From Mesorhizobium sp. 131-2-1 (lineage in GTDB: Bacteria; Pseudomonadota; Alphaproteobacteria; Rhizobiales; Rhizobiaceae): a stretch of 64,000 nt of DNA. This document shows positions 1-9,319 of the stretch, one piece after another. The translations under genes and the position numbers were made by a program. The stretch's first letter is position 1. Each line of letters starts with the position of its first letter. The DNA lies in contig NZ_AP023247.1 in NCBI RefSeq assembly GCF_016756535.1, positions 496,001 through 560,000 on the forward strand, given 5' to 3'. The notes under the pieces were generated by a model. The model was not told where the DNA came from. It did not search any database and worked only from the letters and a program-made list of their open reading frames with translations.

Positions 1-553
1 CGACGGCAAGCGTTGCCAGCAGGACAATGGAGAACAGCGCCAGCGCGCTCATGTAGCGCACGGTCGGGTTGGTGAGGTCGAGGGTCGTACCGCCGAGGGT
101 CAGCACCCGCGCCGCTTGCTGAACGACCAGGCCCTGGTCGCCGCCGGTCCAGACGGCGAAATAGAGGATCAGGAGCAGGAACACCTGCGCGAACATCATG
201 GTGACGATCATGAACGCGACACCGGAGGTGCGCAGTGCCAGCACACCGATCACCAGGGCCAGCAGCGCGCCGCAGGCGATGCCGGCCAGGAAGGCGACCG
301 GCACGCTCCAGCCGAGGTGATAGACGCTCAAGCCCGCGCCGTAGAGGCCGGCGGCAAAGAACATGGCATGGCCAAGGCTGAGCAGGCCGACATAGCCGAA
401 CAGGAGATTGTAGCCCATGGCGAACACCGCCAGCACCATGATGCGGGCGATGAGGCCGTGATGGTAGTCCGGCAGGACGAAGCTCAGCGCGAAGAGAAGG
501 GCGATGACGCCAAGATGCAGCGCGTAGGCCTTTGCCGGCGAAGCTTCCGTCAT
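1..553 (-). CDS. livM: Branched-chain amino acid ABC transporter permease (LivM family), 3' part outside window
   Basis: Inner-membrane permease of a HAAT-type importer; the gene runs off the left edge, so only the N-terminal ~184 residues are visible. The start is the ATG at 553 (reverse strand), which overlaps the stop of the upstream livH by 4 bases (ATGA), typical of translational coupling. The protein opens with several hydrophobic segments and carries the LivM-like stretch around residues 48-65 (NLLFGYVGLLSLGHAMFF). The partner permease and a HAAT binding protein lie directly upstream; the ATPases (livG, livF) would be expected beyond the window edge. Family assignment is firm, the substrate is not: urea, amide or branched-chain amino acid import are all possible. 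Confidence 0.88.
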   Translation of the reverse strand, partial: MTEASPAKAYALHLGVIALLFALSFVLPDYHHGLIARIMVLAVFAMGYNLLFGYVGLLSLGHAMFFAAGLYGAGLSVYHLGWSVPVAFLAGIACGALLALVIGVLALRTSGVAFMIVTMMFAQVFLLLILYFAVWTGGDQGLVVQQAARVLTLGGTTLDLTNPTVRYMSALALFSIVLLATLAV

Positions 554-1431
554 CGCGACGCCGTCCCGAACAGGCCCTGCGGCCGGAACACCAGCACCAT
601 GGCAACGACAAGCGTGGCGATGATCTTGGCCAGCGTCGGCGAGAAGAACATCGAGATGATGCCGTCAGACAGGCCGATCAGCACGGCGGCGACGATGGTG
701 CCGCGCAACGAGCCGAGGCCGCCGATGATGACGACGATGAAGGAGAGCAGCAGTGGATCCTGCCCCATCAGATAGTGCGCCTGGCTGATCGGCACGATCA
801 GCACCGCGGCGATGGCCGCCAGCATGGCGCCGAGCGCGAAGACGCCGGCATAGACACGGTCAACCGGAATGCCGAAAGCCTGCGCGGTTTCGCTGTCATA
901 TTGGGTGGCGCGCATGACGAGGCCGATTCTGGTGCGCGTCAGCACCAGCCATGTGGCGACGAGCAGCAGCACCGAGGCGGCGACGACCGACAGCTTGTAG
1001 CCGGAATAGCCGAACCAGGGCAGAAGGATGCGGTAGCTGAAGGGCGGCTCGACCGGGCGCGCCTCGGGGCCGTAGAAGGTCAGCGCCAGCTGCTGGATGA
1101 TGTAGAGCATGCCGATGGTGGCGACGATGGTGGCTTCCGGATTGTAATTGAGCCGGCGCAGCACCAGCCGCTCCGCAAGCAACGCAACCGCGCCGACGAT
1201 CAGCGGTGCGATCACCAGCGCGGCGACGAAGCCAATGGCCGGATGACCCGAAATCGCGGTCGAGATCGCCCAGGCCAGCACCGCGCCGAGCATGAAGAAT
1301 TCGCCATGAGCGACGTTGACGACGCGCATGACGCCGAACACCAGCGACAGGCCAAGCGCCGTCAGCGCCAGCACCGCCGAGGTGACGAGGCCTTCGAGGG
1401 CGGCAAGGAGAAGGTGGGGTCCGAAGTGCAT
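550..1431 (-). CDS. livH: Branched-chain amino acid ABC transporter permease (LivH family)
   Basis: Inner-membrane permease, 293 residues, the usual length for LivH. It has about eight hydrophobic segments and the family signature near the N terminus (LGLSLVFGVMRVVNVAHGEFF, shown in part: VMRVVNVAHGEF), plus the cytoplasmic ATPase-contact region ending in GGLGSLRGTIVAA near residues 237-250. It should pair with the LivM-like permease that overlaps it by four bases downstream. The binding-protein gene lies upstream on the same strand, separated by a repeat element. The substrate is inferred only at the level of the HAAT family. Confidence 0.92.
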   Translation of the reverse strand: MHFGPHLLLAALEGLVTSAVLALTALGLSLVFGVMRVVNVAHGEFFMLGAVLAWAISTAISGHPAIGFVAALVIAPLIVGAVALLAERLVLRRLNYNPEATIVATIGMLYIIQQLALTFYGPEARPVEPPFSYRILLPWFGYSGYKLSVVAASVLLLVATWLVLTRTRIGLVMRATQYDSETAQAFGIPVDRVYAGVFALGAMLAAIAAVLIVPISQAHYLMGQDPLLLSFIVVIIGGLGSLRGTIVAAVLIGLSDGIISMFFSPTLAKIIATLVVAMVLVFRPQGLFGTASR

Positions 1432-1458
1432 GGATTACACGCAGGTTGGCGCCAAGTG

Positions 1459-1618
1459 CACCCCCCTCTGCCCTGTCGGGCATCTCCCCCTCAAGGGGGG
1501 AGATTGGATTTCGCGACGGGTTTCGGCAACTACCGACGCTGGCAAATAGGCGCCATCGCACGAACTGCCGATCTCCCCCCTTGAGGGGGAGATGTCCGGC
1601 AGGACAGAGGGGGGTGCC
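1459..1618. repeat. RIME-like palindromic intergenic repeat, copy A
   Basis: Two ~50-base arms in inverted orientation: CACCCCCCTCTG...CATCTCCCCC at 1459-1506 and GATCTCCCCC...CAGAGGGGGGTG at 1570-1617, with about 65 bases between. Each arm holds its own small hairpin (CTCCCCC facing GGGGGAG), so the whole could fold as a cruciform. Related copies occur at 4511-4668 and 51946-52122. It lies between the binding-protein gene and livH. Resemblance to rhizobial RIME/REP-type elements is from memory. Confidence 0.8.
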
Positions 1619-1648
1619 TTGGCGCGCACGCTTGCTAGATAGCTAAAC

Positions 1649-2953
1649 CTATAGCGCCTGCGTCGTGTAATCCCCTTCCGGCTCGTAGAGGCCATCCTCG
1701 ATCTTGGTCTTGTGGACGACCTTGAGCTTGCCGCCTTCGACCTTGGAGATGTTCTGGATGCCGAAGCACTGGTGGATCTTGCCGTTGAAGGTCTTGGGGC
1801 CCTGCGGATGCTCCGGCCCCTCGGCGAACTCCTTCAGCGCCTCGGTCGCCTCGACCAGCTTGGCGCGGTCTTCCGGTCCCTTGTAGCCGGCGTCTTCCAT
1901 CGCCTTCTTGACGACATAGAGCGTCTCCCAGCAGCCGAACATGTGCGAGGCCGTGGAGACGTCCTTGGGATCGCCGACGGCGGCGCCATTGTCGTCGATG
2001 CCGACAGCGGCACGGTAGGCCTTCTGGGCGGCGGAATCGTCCGCCTGCGCATAGCGCGGCGAACCTTCCCAGAAATGGCTGCCGTCGAGGAATTCGAGGC
2101 CGGGGCTGTTGATGTCGGTGGCCTCGAGCGAATCCATGAAGCCGAACAGTTGCGGCCGCGACGAGCCGTAGAATTCGCCGAGCTCCTTGACGAAGGTGAG
2201 CACGGCCGGGCCGACCATGACGTGGTAGATCACCTCGGTCTCGGCCGGGATCTGCGGGAAGTATTTGGTGAAGGACGATTCCGTCGGCGGAATGGCGATC
2301 TGTGCAATGACGTCGGCGCCTTGCGCCTTGAGCGCCGGCGGCAGGTAGTCGCGATGGTCGTAGCCGAAGGCGAAGTCGGGGAAGATCTGCGTCACCTTCT
2401 TGCCGGCGTTGGCGGCGATCCACGGCGCCATCGACTGGATCTGGCTCTTCACGTCGGTGATGCCGGGCTGGAAGACATAGCGGTTGAGCTTGGTCGAGGC
2501 GACGTGATGGCCTTCGCTGACGACGAAATAGGGGATCTTGTTTTCGCCGGCGGCCGGCGCGGAGCCGATCACGACATGCGAGAACAAGGTGCCGAAGACG
2601 ATGTCGGTCTTGTGCTGGGTGGCGAACTTGCCGACCACCTCGGCGCCACGGGCCGGATCGGTGCCGTCATCCTCGATGACCAGTTCGACCTGGCGGCCAT
2701 TGATGCCGCCGGCATCGTTGATCGCCTTGACCGCTGCGGCGCTCGTCTTCTCGTACCAGCGGCCATAGGCGGCGCCGATGCCGGTGCGGTGCGACTGGAA
2801 GCCGATCTTGATCGGCGCCGAGCTCTGCGCCTGGCTGTAGCGGACAAAGCCCGGCGCGACGGCGAGGCCGGCTCCGGCGGCCAGGCCTTTCAGCGCGGTG
2901 CGGCGCGAAAGCGTGGTCTTGGAAAGATCGAAAAACCCATTCTTGTCAGACAC
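1649..2953 (-). CDS. HAAT-type ABC transporter substrate-binding protein
   Basis: Periplasmic binding protein, 434 residues, of the branched-chain amino acid/urea/amide class. I chose the GTG start at 2953 because AGGGGA lies just upstream and it gives a normal export signal: the N-terminal SRRTALKGLAAGAG has a twin-arginine pair before a hydrophobic core, so Tat export is likely. The mature part begins near KIGFQSHRTG and shows the family's two-lobed pattern (AINDAGGINGRQVEL, VFGTLFSHV). A longer in-frame start at 3019 exists but places extra residues before the signal. It precedes livH and livM on the same strand. The ligand cannot be read from sequence. Confidence 0.88.
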   Translation of the reverse strand: MSDKNGFFDLSKTTLSRRTALKGLAAGAGLAVAPGFVRYSQAQSSAPIKIGFQSHRTGIGAAYGRWYEKTSAAAVKAINDAGGINGRQVELVIEDDGTDPARGAEVVGKFATQHKTDIVFGTLFSHVVIGSAPAAGENKIPYFVVSEGHHVASTKLNRYVFQPGITDVKSQIQSMAPWIAANAGKKVTQIFPDFAFGYDHRDYLPPALKAQGADVIAQIAIPPTESSFTKYFPQIPAETEVIYHVMVGPAVLTFVKELGEFYGSSRPQLFGFMDSLEATDINSPGLEFLDGSHFWEGSPRYAQADDSAAQKAYRAAVGIDDNGAAVGDPKDVSTASHMFGCWETLYVVKKAMEDAGYKGPEDRAKLVEATEALKEFAEGPEHPQGPKTFNGKIHQCFGIQNISKVEGGKLKVVHKTKIEDGLYEPEGDYTTQAL

Positions 2954-3082
2954 GGCAGTTCCCCTGTTTTTTGAGTTTTGACCAATGGCTGTGACGAGGC
3001 AAAAATTGCATGTGTACAAACTAAATCACCAAAGCCTCGACCTGGCAAGCGAACTTCCCAAAGGCGCAGAAGGTGCCCTCTT

Positions 3083-4510
3083 TCACCCGGCGGTCGGCGT
3101 GGCAAGCAGCCAAAGGCCAAAGACCGTATAGGCGATCATCAGCACGGTGAGCGGCAATTGGCTGAGCGCCGCGCGCGCCGGGGCCGGATGCAGCCGCCAG
3201 GCCAGACCATGGGCGACGAGGACGGCCAGCATATGGCCATGGATGATGACGCCGGCCTGGAGATTCCACAGCCACCAGGCCGAGTCGGCGCCGGCGACCA
3301 CGCCGGCTTCGATCTCCATATCGGCGGTGCCGAACAGGTTCCAGCCGAGCCCGAACGGATCGGACAGGGCGGCCAGCGCATACTGGCCGTCGACCAGCAG
3401 CGCCGTCAGGTAATGGGCGAAATGGTAGGCGAGCGCGATCGGCACGATCGACCAGACCAGCAACCCAGCGGCTTGGCTGAGCGAATGGCCACTGCCGGCA
3501 AGGCGCCGGCCTAGGACAACGGCGAGCATGAAGGCCGCCGTTAGCAGCATGAACATTAGTACGAGGCCGAAGGTGCCGATGCCGATCAGCGCCGTGCGGC
3601 CGGGGAACTCCAGCGGATTGACGTCGAACAGGCCGAGACAGAAGAAGGTCTTGGACAGGCCGTCGAAGGAGACCGACGACAGCGCCAGCAAAAGGAAGGC
3701 GATGCCGCTTGCCGACAGCGGCTCGGCGGAGAGCAGTTTCGCGCCCGGCCAGCAGAGATTGAGGCGACGCTTGGCGTCGCGCTCGACAACGGCAAAGCGC
3801 GCGACCATGGCGAAGAACACGCTCAGGAACTCGCCGCGCCGGCTCCACTCGCGATGGCCGAAGACGAGCATCAGGACGAAGCTCAGCAGCCAGTAGAGGC
3901 CGGCGGCGTATGCGAGCCGGGCCGGGTCGTCGGGCGCCGGGTCGATCAGCTCGAACCAGGCGAAGGCGAGAAACAGGATGACAGCCGGCCAGATGCCGAG
4001 CCAGGCGGGCAGGCGCCCGTCCCGTTCTTCGCCGTCGCGCCCAATCAGGCGGCCGACGAGACGACACGGCCCATACCAGGGATTGAGCCACCACCAGAGG
4101 TCGCCGAGCAGGCCCTGCAGGAGGGCAAGGCCAACCCAGAGCAGTGTCCATATGACGAGCGGCAGCGGGTTGGACAGCGGATCGCGGCTGCCGAACAGGC
4201 CTGCGGCGACGAGAATTGCAAAGCCGGCAAAGGATATCAGGCTGACGATCGCGCGCGGGCCATCGCCAAAGGCAAAGAGCGGCAACCGCTGGCGCCAGAA
4301 GCGGTCGAGCGCATCGGGCGGCAGCAGCGCCAGGACGAGAAAGCTGACGGCAACCGCAAGCGCGCCGCCGGCGACGTAGTAGCCGGTGGGGAGGAGCAGG
4401 ACATGGCCACGGTCGGAGGCGTGGGCGAAGGCGGGGGTGGGGAGGGATGCGATGCCGCAGATGAGAACTGCTTTCGGAAAGGGGTAACCTTCGCCGCCGT
4501 GATCCTTCAC
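3083..4510 (-). CDS. Polytopic membrane protein of unknown function
   Basis: A hydrophobic protein with roughly 10-12 predicted membrane segments and a cleavable-looking N-terminal segment (AVLICGIASLPTPAFAHA). Tryptophan-rich loops (LWWWLNPWYGP) are conspicuous. The reading frame stays open back to 4690, but that extension translates repeat copy B and is unlikely to be protein; I place the start at a GTG at 4510, where the Shine-Dalgarno spacing is poor, so the start is uncertain. I have a weak recollection of relatives being named fenitrothion hydrolase; nothing in the sequence lets me confirm a hydrolase activity. It lies between the HAAT binding-protein gene and pncB on the same strand, with gaps of 129 and 200 bases. 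Confidence 0.65.
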   Translation of the reverse strand: MKDHGGEGYPFPKAVLICGIASLPTPAFAHASDRGHVLLLPTGYYVAGGALAVAVSFLVLALLPPDALDRFWRQRLPLFAFGDGPRAIVSLISFAGFAILVAAGLFGSRDPLSNPLPLVIWTLLWVGLALLQGLLGDLWWWLNPWYGPCRLVGRLIGRDGEERDGRLPAWLGIWPAVILFLAFAWFELIDPAPDDPARLAYAAGLYWLLSFVLMLVFGHREWSRRGEFLSVFFAMVARFAVVERDAKRRLNLCWPGAKLLSAEPLSASGIAFLLLALSSVSFDGLSKTFFCLGLFDVNPLEFPGRTALIGIGTFGLVLMFMLLTAAFMLAVVLGRRLAGSGHSLSQAAGLLVWSIVPIALAYHFAHYLTALLVDGQYALAALSDPFGLGWNLFGTADMEIEAGVVAGADSAWWLWNLQAGVIIHGHMLAVLVAHGLAWRLHPAPARAALSQLPLTVLMIAYTVFGLWLLATPTAG

Positions 4511-4668
4511 ACCCCCCTCTGTCCTGCCGGACATCTCCCCCGCAAGGGGGGAGATCGGATGTCGCCGGGGCTTTCGCCAATTTTCAAAGCGGGAGAAGGA
4601 GGCGGGGTGGCCGAAGCTGCCAATCTCCCCCCTTGCGGGGGAGATGTCCGGCAGGACAGAGGGGGGTG
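4511..4668. repeat. RIME-like palindromic intergenic repeat, copy B
   Basis: Same architecture as copy A: CACCCCCCTCTG-type arm (4511-4556) and its inverted partner ending CAGAGGGGGGTG (4622-4668). The inner stems here read CTCCCCCGC/GCGGGGGAG instead of the TCAA/TTGA version of copy A, so the copies have drifted with compensating changes that keep the stems. It fills the gap between pncB and the membrane-protein gene and extends the latter's open frame upstream artificially. Confidence 0.8.
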
Positions 4669-4710
4669 GGCGGGAACTCATGCTTTCCAAGAATAGGTCT
4701 GGTCAGCCGC

Positions 4711-6015
4711 TCACACCTTGACCAGCTGCCTCACGCGATCCTTCTCGCCGAAAATCCTCAGATACCGCTTGATCTCCTTCTCATCGCCGGTCGCCTTGGC
4801 CGGATTGTCGGAGAGCTTCACCGCCGGGCGGCCATTGGCTTCGCTAACCTTGCAGACCAGCGAGATGGCATCCAGCCGGTTGGTTTCGGTCGGCGCGCAG
4901 CCCTCGAAATCATTGGTGAGGTTGGTGCCCCAGCCGAAGGACATGCGCACCTTGCCGCGGAAGTGGCGGTAGGTTTCCTCGATGGTCTCGACCTCGAGCC
5001 CGTCTGAGAAGATCAGCAGCTTCTGCCTGGGGTCCTTGCCCCTCTCGCGCCACCAGGAAATGATCTTCTCGCCGCCCTCGATCGGCGGCGCGCTGTCGGG
5101 GCGGAAGCCGGTCCAGTCGGCGATCCAATCCGGCGCGTCGCGCAGGAACGCAGCCGTGCCGAAGGTGTCGGGCAGCACGATCAAAAGATTGCCGCCGTAG
5201 TATCGCTGCCAATCCTGCAGCACGTTGTAGGGCGACAGCTTCAGTTCCTGTTCCGAATTGGCAAGGGCGGCAAACACCATCGGCAGCTCATGCGCGTTGG
5301 TGCCGAGCGCTTCGAGGTCGTTGTCCATGGCAAGCAGCACGTTTGAGGTACCGGTGAAGGCCTCGCCGATGCCTTCCTTGAGCGCCTCGACGCACCAGCG
5401 CTGCCACAGGAAGGAGTGGCGGCGGCGGGTGCCGAAGTCGGAAATGCGGATACCCGGCAGCGCCTTCAGCCGCTCGGTCTTGGCCCACATCTTGGCCTTG
5501 GCGCGGGCATAGAGCACGTCGAGCGCGAAGGGACCGAAGGCGCGCATTGCCGCGCGGGAACGGAGCTCATTGATGATCGCCAGCGCCGGGATTTCCCAGA
5601 GCGTCGTGTACATCCAGGGGCCGCTGAAGGAGAGCTCGTACTGGCCGTCGCGCTTGGACAGCTCGTATTCGGGCAACTGGAAATCCTCCAGCCAGGCGAG
5701 GAATTCCGGCTCGAATATCTGCTTGCGGCCATAGAAGGTGTTGCCGCCCAGCCAGATCATCTCCTTTTTGGAGAAGCGCAAGGTGCGGGCATGGTCGAGC
5801 TGGTCGCGCAATTCCTGCTCGTCGATCTCGTCGGCGAGGCGAACCGAGGTGGTGCGGTTGATCAGCGAGAAGGTGGCGTCGACCTTGGGATACATGCCCC
5901 AGATCATCTGCAGCATCAGAAGCTTGTAGAAATCGGTGTCGAGCAGGCTGCGGACGATCGGGTCCAGCTTCCAGGTGTGGTTGTAGACGCGCCGCGCAAT
6001 ATCGGTCTTTGCCAT
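4711..6015 (-). CDS. pncB: Nicotinate phosphoribosyltransferase
   Basis: Cytoplasmic enzyme of NAD salvage (Preiss-Handler route): nicotinate plus PRPP to nicotinate mononucleotide, with ATP hydrolysis. 434 residues, the expected length. The N-terminal [13 protein letters not shown] motif and the central [12 protein letters not shown] motif are family hallmarks; the histidine in RRHSF is the probable phosphorylated/active-site residue. The C-terminal half carries the [10 protein letters not shown] and [10 protein letters not shown] phosphoribosyl-binding stretches. The start is the ATG at 6015. It appears to be transcribed alone, bounded by repeat copy B and by a LysR gene on the same strand 175 bases upstream. 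Confidence 0.96.
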   Translation of the reverse strand: MAKTDIARRVYNHTWKLDPIVRSLLDTDFYKLLMLQMIWGMYPKVDATFSLINRTTSVRLADEIDEQELRDQLDHARTLRFSKKEMIWLGGNTFYGRKQIFEPEFLAWLEDFQLPEYELSKRDGQYELSFSGPWMYTTLWEIPALAIINELRSRAAMRAFGPFALDVLYARAKAKMWAKTERLKALPGIRISDFGTRRRHSFLWQRWCVEALKEGIGEAFTGTSNVLLAMDNDLEALGTNAHELPMVFAALANSEQELKLSPYNVLQDWQRYYGGNLLIVLPDTFGTAAFLRDAPDWIADWTGFRPDSAPPIEGGEKIISWWRERGKDPRQKLLIFSDGLEVETIEETYRHFRGKVRMSFGWGTNLTNDFEGCAPTETNRLDAISLVCKVSEANGRPAVKLSDNPAKATGDEKEIKRYLRIFGEKDRVRQLVKV

Positions 6016-6190
6016 GTCGTCTTACCGCCTTCGCTGCTCACTCTAGCGTTTGTTTGCGCAATTCCGGACGGAAAACCACTGTGCAGTTTTCCGGAATTGC
6101 CTTGGCCAAAGCCTCTTAGCACTGAATTTTCGGGAACGCCTCCCGCTTTGCGGGCTGGCCCGACAAAAAGAAGCCGCCACGATCCAGCCG

Positions 6191-7165
6191 TCAGGACGCC
6201 GTCCTGGCACCGATCACCCTCAGCGCCGGGCGTTTCCTGCGGCTGCCGATGCGCCCCGCGACCGGCGCGTCGGCGCGGCTGTCGGCCTGTTCCTTCTCGG
6301 CAAACAGCCAGTCGATGAAGAGCTGGACGATCGGCGCCGACTTCATCTCGTTGCGGCAGACAACGTAGAAATCGTCGACCGCCGGCACCGACAGGCTGAA
6401 CGGCGCGACCAGCAGGCCCCTGGCCAGCAGGCCGCTTGCGGTCACCGTATCGCCGAGCGCCACGCCATGGCCGTGAACGGCGGCCTCGATCGCCACGCGC
6501 GCGTCACCGAGATGGTGGCGGCGGCCGCGCTCCAGATCGAGCGCATCCGCGGCGGCCAGCCAGGTGTGCCACTCGCGGCCGTCGTCGCCATGCAGGAAGA
6601 CATGATCGGCGAGATCGCGCACGGTGCGGATCGGGCGGTTGTTTATCAGCGTCGGGCTGACCACCGGGAACAGTTCGAGGCCGGACCATTTGCGCATCCA
6701 GCAATCGCTCCAGCTGCCGTCGCCATAGTGCACGCAGATATCGATGTGCGGTGCGCGGATGTCCCTGGCGTCGTTGGAGGGAAGCAAGGTGAGCTGGATG
6801 TCCGGATATTGCGCGGTGAACGAGCCCAGCCGCGGCGCCATCCACAACAGCAGCAGCGCCGGCACGCAAGATATGGAGAGCTTACCAGCGCTGGCTGGCC
6901 TCGTCATGCGCTGGGTGGCGGCGGCAATGCCGTCGAAGGCGGTCGATACCGCCGGCAAAAGCTCGGCGCCGTGCGGCGTCAGCCTCACCCGCTGACCGGC
7001 GCGCTCCAGCAGCTTGACGCCGAGCGACTGCTCGAGCGCCTTGATCTGGTGGCTGACGGCACCGTGCGTGACATTCAGCTCCGCCGCCGCCTTGGTCAGC
7101 GAGGCGTGGCGCGCCGTCGCCTCGAAGGCGCGCAGCGGATTCAAGGGGGGCAGACGCTTGGCCAT
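6191..7165 (-). CDS. LysR-family transcriptional regulator (GcvA-like)
   Basis: DNA-binding regulator, 324 residues, with the N-terminal winged helix (LRAFEATARHASLTKAAAEL, then THGAVSHQIKALEQ) and a substrate-binding effector domain. I use the ATG at 7165 (MAKRLPPLN), the usual GcvA-type N terminus, rather than the upstream ATG at 7180. It is divergent from the agmatinase-family gene, with a 212-base shared intergenic region holding a perfect palindrome, so it probably controls that operon and itself. The effector is unknown; a guanidino compound or polyamine is an inference from the neighbours. Confidence 0.92.
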   Translation of the reverse strand: MAKRLPPLNPLRAFEATARHASLTKAAAELNVTHGAVSHQIKALEQSLGVKLLERAGQRVRLTPHGAELLPAVSTAFDGIAAATQRMTRPASAGKLSISCVPALLLLWMAPRLGSFTAQYPDIQLTLLPSNDARDIRAPHIDICVHYGDGSWSDCWMRKWSGLELFPVVSPTLINNRPIRTVRDLADHVFLHGDDGREWHTWLAAADALDLERGRRHHLGDARVAIEAAVHGHGVALGDTVTASGLLARGLLVAPFSLSVPAVDDFYVVCRNEMKSAPIVQLFIDWLFAEKEQADSRADAPVAGRIGSRRKRPALRVIGARTAS

Positions 7166-7180
7166 GATGCACCCGAGCAT

Positions 7181-7197
7181 TGTGAGATTTTCTCACA
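7181..7197. promoter_or_regulatory. Perfect palindrome, candidate LysR operator
   Basis: TGTGAGATTTTCTCACA is a perfect 7+3+7 inverted repeat lying 16 bases upstream of the LysR ATG and ~180 bases from the divergent ureohydrolase start. It contains the T-N11-A pattern common to LysR-type sites. Its position suggests autorepression; control of the divergent operon is inferred. No experimental support. Confidence 0.5.
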
Positions 7198-7377
7198 GCA
7201 AACACCCTAACAATATCAATTGATTTTTCAATGGAGCTGCCGGACACTTTGTGCCGGAACATCATCAAGACGTGAGATCTGCAGGCAGCCAGGGCGGGAC
7301 CGAGGTCCGGCCGGATGGCGGCCAGCATCATAGGCGTCGCCGAAGCTTTCACTGCCAGCCTGACGGAGGAGACGGAC

Positions 7378-8433
7378 ATGGGTTACGATCGCGGCAAGCT
7401 CGAGGCGTTGCGTCGCAAATATGGCGAGGGCCATGGCGGCGAGATGTTCGACCCGAAGTTCCGCAAGGTCGCCGACAAGATCTTTTCCAAGTCAGGCACC
7501 AGGCTCGCGCCCTATTCCGGCATCCCAACCTTCCTTGCCGCGCCCTACCGTGAAATTGCCGCCGACAATCCGGATTTCGGCGACCTGCAGGTGGCGATGA
7601 TCGGCGTGCCGATGGACCTCGGCGTCACCAACCGGCCGGGCTCGCGCTTCGGGCCGCGGGCGCTGCGCGCCATCGAGCGCATCGGCCCCTACAACCATGT
7701 GCTGGAATGCGCGCCGACGCATGAGCTTCGCGTCGCCGACATCGGCGACGTGCCGTTCCAGAGCCGCTACCGGCTGGAGACCAGCCATGAGGATATCGAG
7801 CGCCGCACCAACCAGATCGTCGACGCCGGCGTGATCCCTCTCTCGGTCGGCGGCGATCACTCGATCAGCCATCCGATCCTGAAGGCGGTCGGCAAGAAGG
7901 CGCCGGTCGGCATGATCCATATCGACGCCCATTGCGACACCAGCGGCCTGTTCGACCTGACCAAATTCCACCACGGCGGACCGTTCCGCAACGCGGTGCT
8001 GGACGGCGTGCTCGACCCGTCGCGCACCATCCAGATCGGCATTCGCGGCTCGGCCGAGTATCTGTGGGAATTCACCTACGAGTCCGGCATGACCGTCGTG
8101 CACGCCGAGGAGGTGACCGGCCTCGGCATTCCCGCCATCATCGAGAAGGCACGTAAGATCGTCGGCGACGGCCCGACCTACATCTCCTTCGACGTCGACA
8201 GCGTCGATCCGGCCTTCGCGCCGGGCACCGGCACGCCGGAAGTCGGCGGGCTGACGACGCGCGAGGTGCTCGAACTGCTGCGCGGCCTCAAAGGTCTCAA
8301 CATCGTCGGCGGCGACGTCGTCGAGGTGGCGCCGCAATACGACGCGACCACCAACACCGCCCATGTCGGCGCCCAGGTCCTGTTCGAGATCCTGAGCCTG
8401 ATGGTGTTCAGCCCGGCCATCAAGAAAGGCTGA
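7378..8433 (+). CDS. speB: Agmatinase-family ureohydrolase
   Basis: Manganese enzyme that hydrolyses a guanidino group to release urea. 351 residues from the ATG at 7378, which has GGAGGAGA just upstream; a longer in-frame start at 7315 lacks such a site. Metal ligands are all present: GGDHS (His161), DAHCD (Asp183, His185, Asp187) and FDVDSVDP (Asp272, Asp274). Agmatine is the default substrate, but guanidinobutyrate, guanidinopropionate and related hydrolases share these motifs. It leads an operon with two importers, and the urease operon about 27 kb away could use the urea released. Confidence 0.88.
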   Translation: MGYDRGKLEALRRKYGEGHGGEMFDPKFRKVADKIFSKSGTRLAPYSGIPTFLAAPYREIAADNPDFGDLQVAMIGVPMDLGVTNRPGSRFGPRALRAIERIGPYNHVLECAPTHELRVADIGDVPFQSRYRLETSHEDIERRTNQIVDAGVIPLSVGGDHSISHPILKAVGKKAPVGMIHIDAHCDTSGLFDLTKFHHGGPFRNAVLDGVLDPSRTIQIGIRGSAEYLWEFTYESGMTVVHAEEVTGLGIPAIIEKARKIVGDGPTYISFDVDSVDPAFAPGTGTPEVGGLTTREVLELLRGLKGLNIVGGDVVEVAPQYDATTNTAHVGAQVLFEILSLMVFSPAIKKG

Positions 8434-8451
8434 GGCAGCGCCAAACCAATA

Positions 8452-8478
8452 CGGCCGCCGCGCTGGAGCCGGCGGCCG
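8452..8478 (+). terminator. Hairpin between ureohydrolase and binding-protein gene
   Basis: CGGCCGCCG and CGGCGGCCG form a 9-bp perfect stem with a 9-base loop, 18 bases after the stop. No T-run follows, so it is more likely an mRNA-stabilising or attenuating element within the operon than a full terminator. Confidence 0.5.
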
Positions 8479-8511
8479 GTCACAACAACAAGCTTCCAGA
8501 AGGGAACCACA

Positions 8512-9315
8512 ATGACACTTCGCAACACGCTGAAATCCACCATCACGGCAATGCTGATGCTCGGCGCCGCGGGCCTCACCTCCCAGGCCGCCAGGGCCGA
8601 TGCCATCGACGACATCACCAAGGCCGGCGCGATCAATGTCGGCATCTTCTCCGACTTTCCGCCCTTCTCCTCTGCCAGCGCCGACATGAGCATCAAGGGC
8701 TATGACATCGACGTGGCGCAAGCCATCGCTGACTCGCTGAAGGTGAAGCTGAACCTCGTCAGCGTCACCGGCCAGAACCGCATTCCCTATCTCACCGACA
8801 AGCGCGTCGATTTCCTGATGAGCGTCGGCTACTCGAAGGAGCGCGCCGAGGTGATCGACTTCGCCGCCGCCTACGCGCCCTACTATATCGCCGTCATTGG
8901 CCCGGCTGCCCTTTCGGTCAAAGGCAAGGAAGACCTTGCCGACAAGTCGATCGCCGTCAATCGCGGCACGCTGGAGGACACGTCGCTGACCGAGGCAGCG
9001 CCGGCATCCGCCGACATCCGCCGCTTCGACAACTACAATTCCGTCATCCAGGCCTTCATCTCCGGCCAGACCCAACTGATGGTGGTGGGCAACGATGTCG
9101 GCGCCCAGGTGCTGGCCAAGCAGGATGCGCTGCAGCCCGAGCAGAAGTTCCAGCTGCTGACCTCGCCTTCGCATATCGGCCTCAACAAGAACGAGGACCG
9201 GCTGAAGAAGGCGATCAACGACGCGGTCGCCAAGATGCTGGCCGACGGCAAGCTGGACGAGAGCTCGAAGGCCTGGCTGAAGACGCCGCTCAATCCCGAC
9301 AACCTCAAGGACTGA
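8512..9315 (+). CDS. Polar amino acid ABC transporter substrate-binding protein
   Basis: Periplasmic binding protein of the PAAT family (SBP_bac_3 fold), 267 residues with a clear Sec signal peptide (MTLRNTLKSTITAMLMLGAA, cleavage near ARADA). The mature N terminus has the family pattern INVGIFSDFPPFSS and, further on, KGYDIDVAQAIADSL and the Y-LTDKRVDFLMS stretch. AGAAGGGA precedes the ATG. It is followed by a strong hairpin and two PAAT permeases, but no PAAT ATPase is encoded in the operon. The ligand is unknown; arginine or agmatine-like compounds fit the ureohydrolase next door. Confidence 0.92.
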   Translation: MTLRNTLKSTITAMLMLGAAGLTSQAARADAIDDITKAGAINVGIFSDFPPFSSASADMSIKGYDIDVAQAIADSLKVKLNLVSVTGQNRIPYLTDKRVDFLMSVGYSKERAEVIDFAAAYAPYYIAVIGPAALSVKGKEDLADKSIAVNRGTLEDTSLTEAAPASADIRRFDNYNSVIQAFISGQTQLMVVGNDVGAQVLAKQDALQPEQKFQLLTSPSHIGLNKNEDRLKKAINDAVAKMLADGKLDESSKAWLKTPLNPDNLKD

Positions 9316-9319
9316 TCCC

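Noticed and set aside
7492..9174. A 560-codon minus-strand open frame
   Set aside because: It is the antisense shadow of the agmatinase-family gene and the binding protein, both of which have full family motifs on the plus strand.
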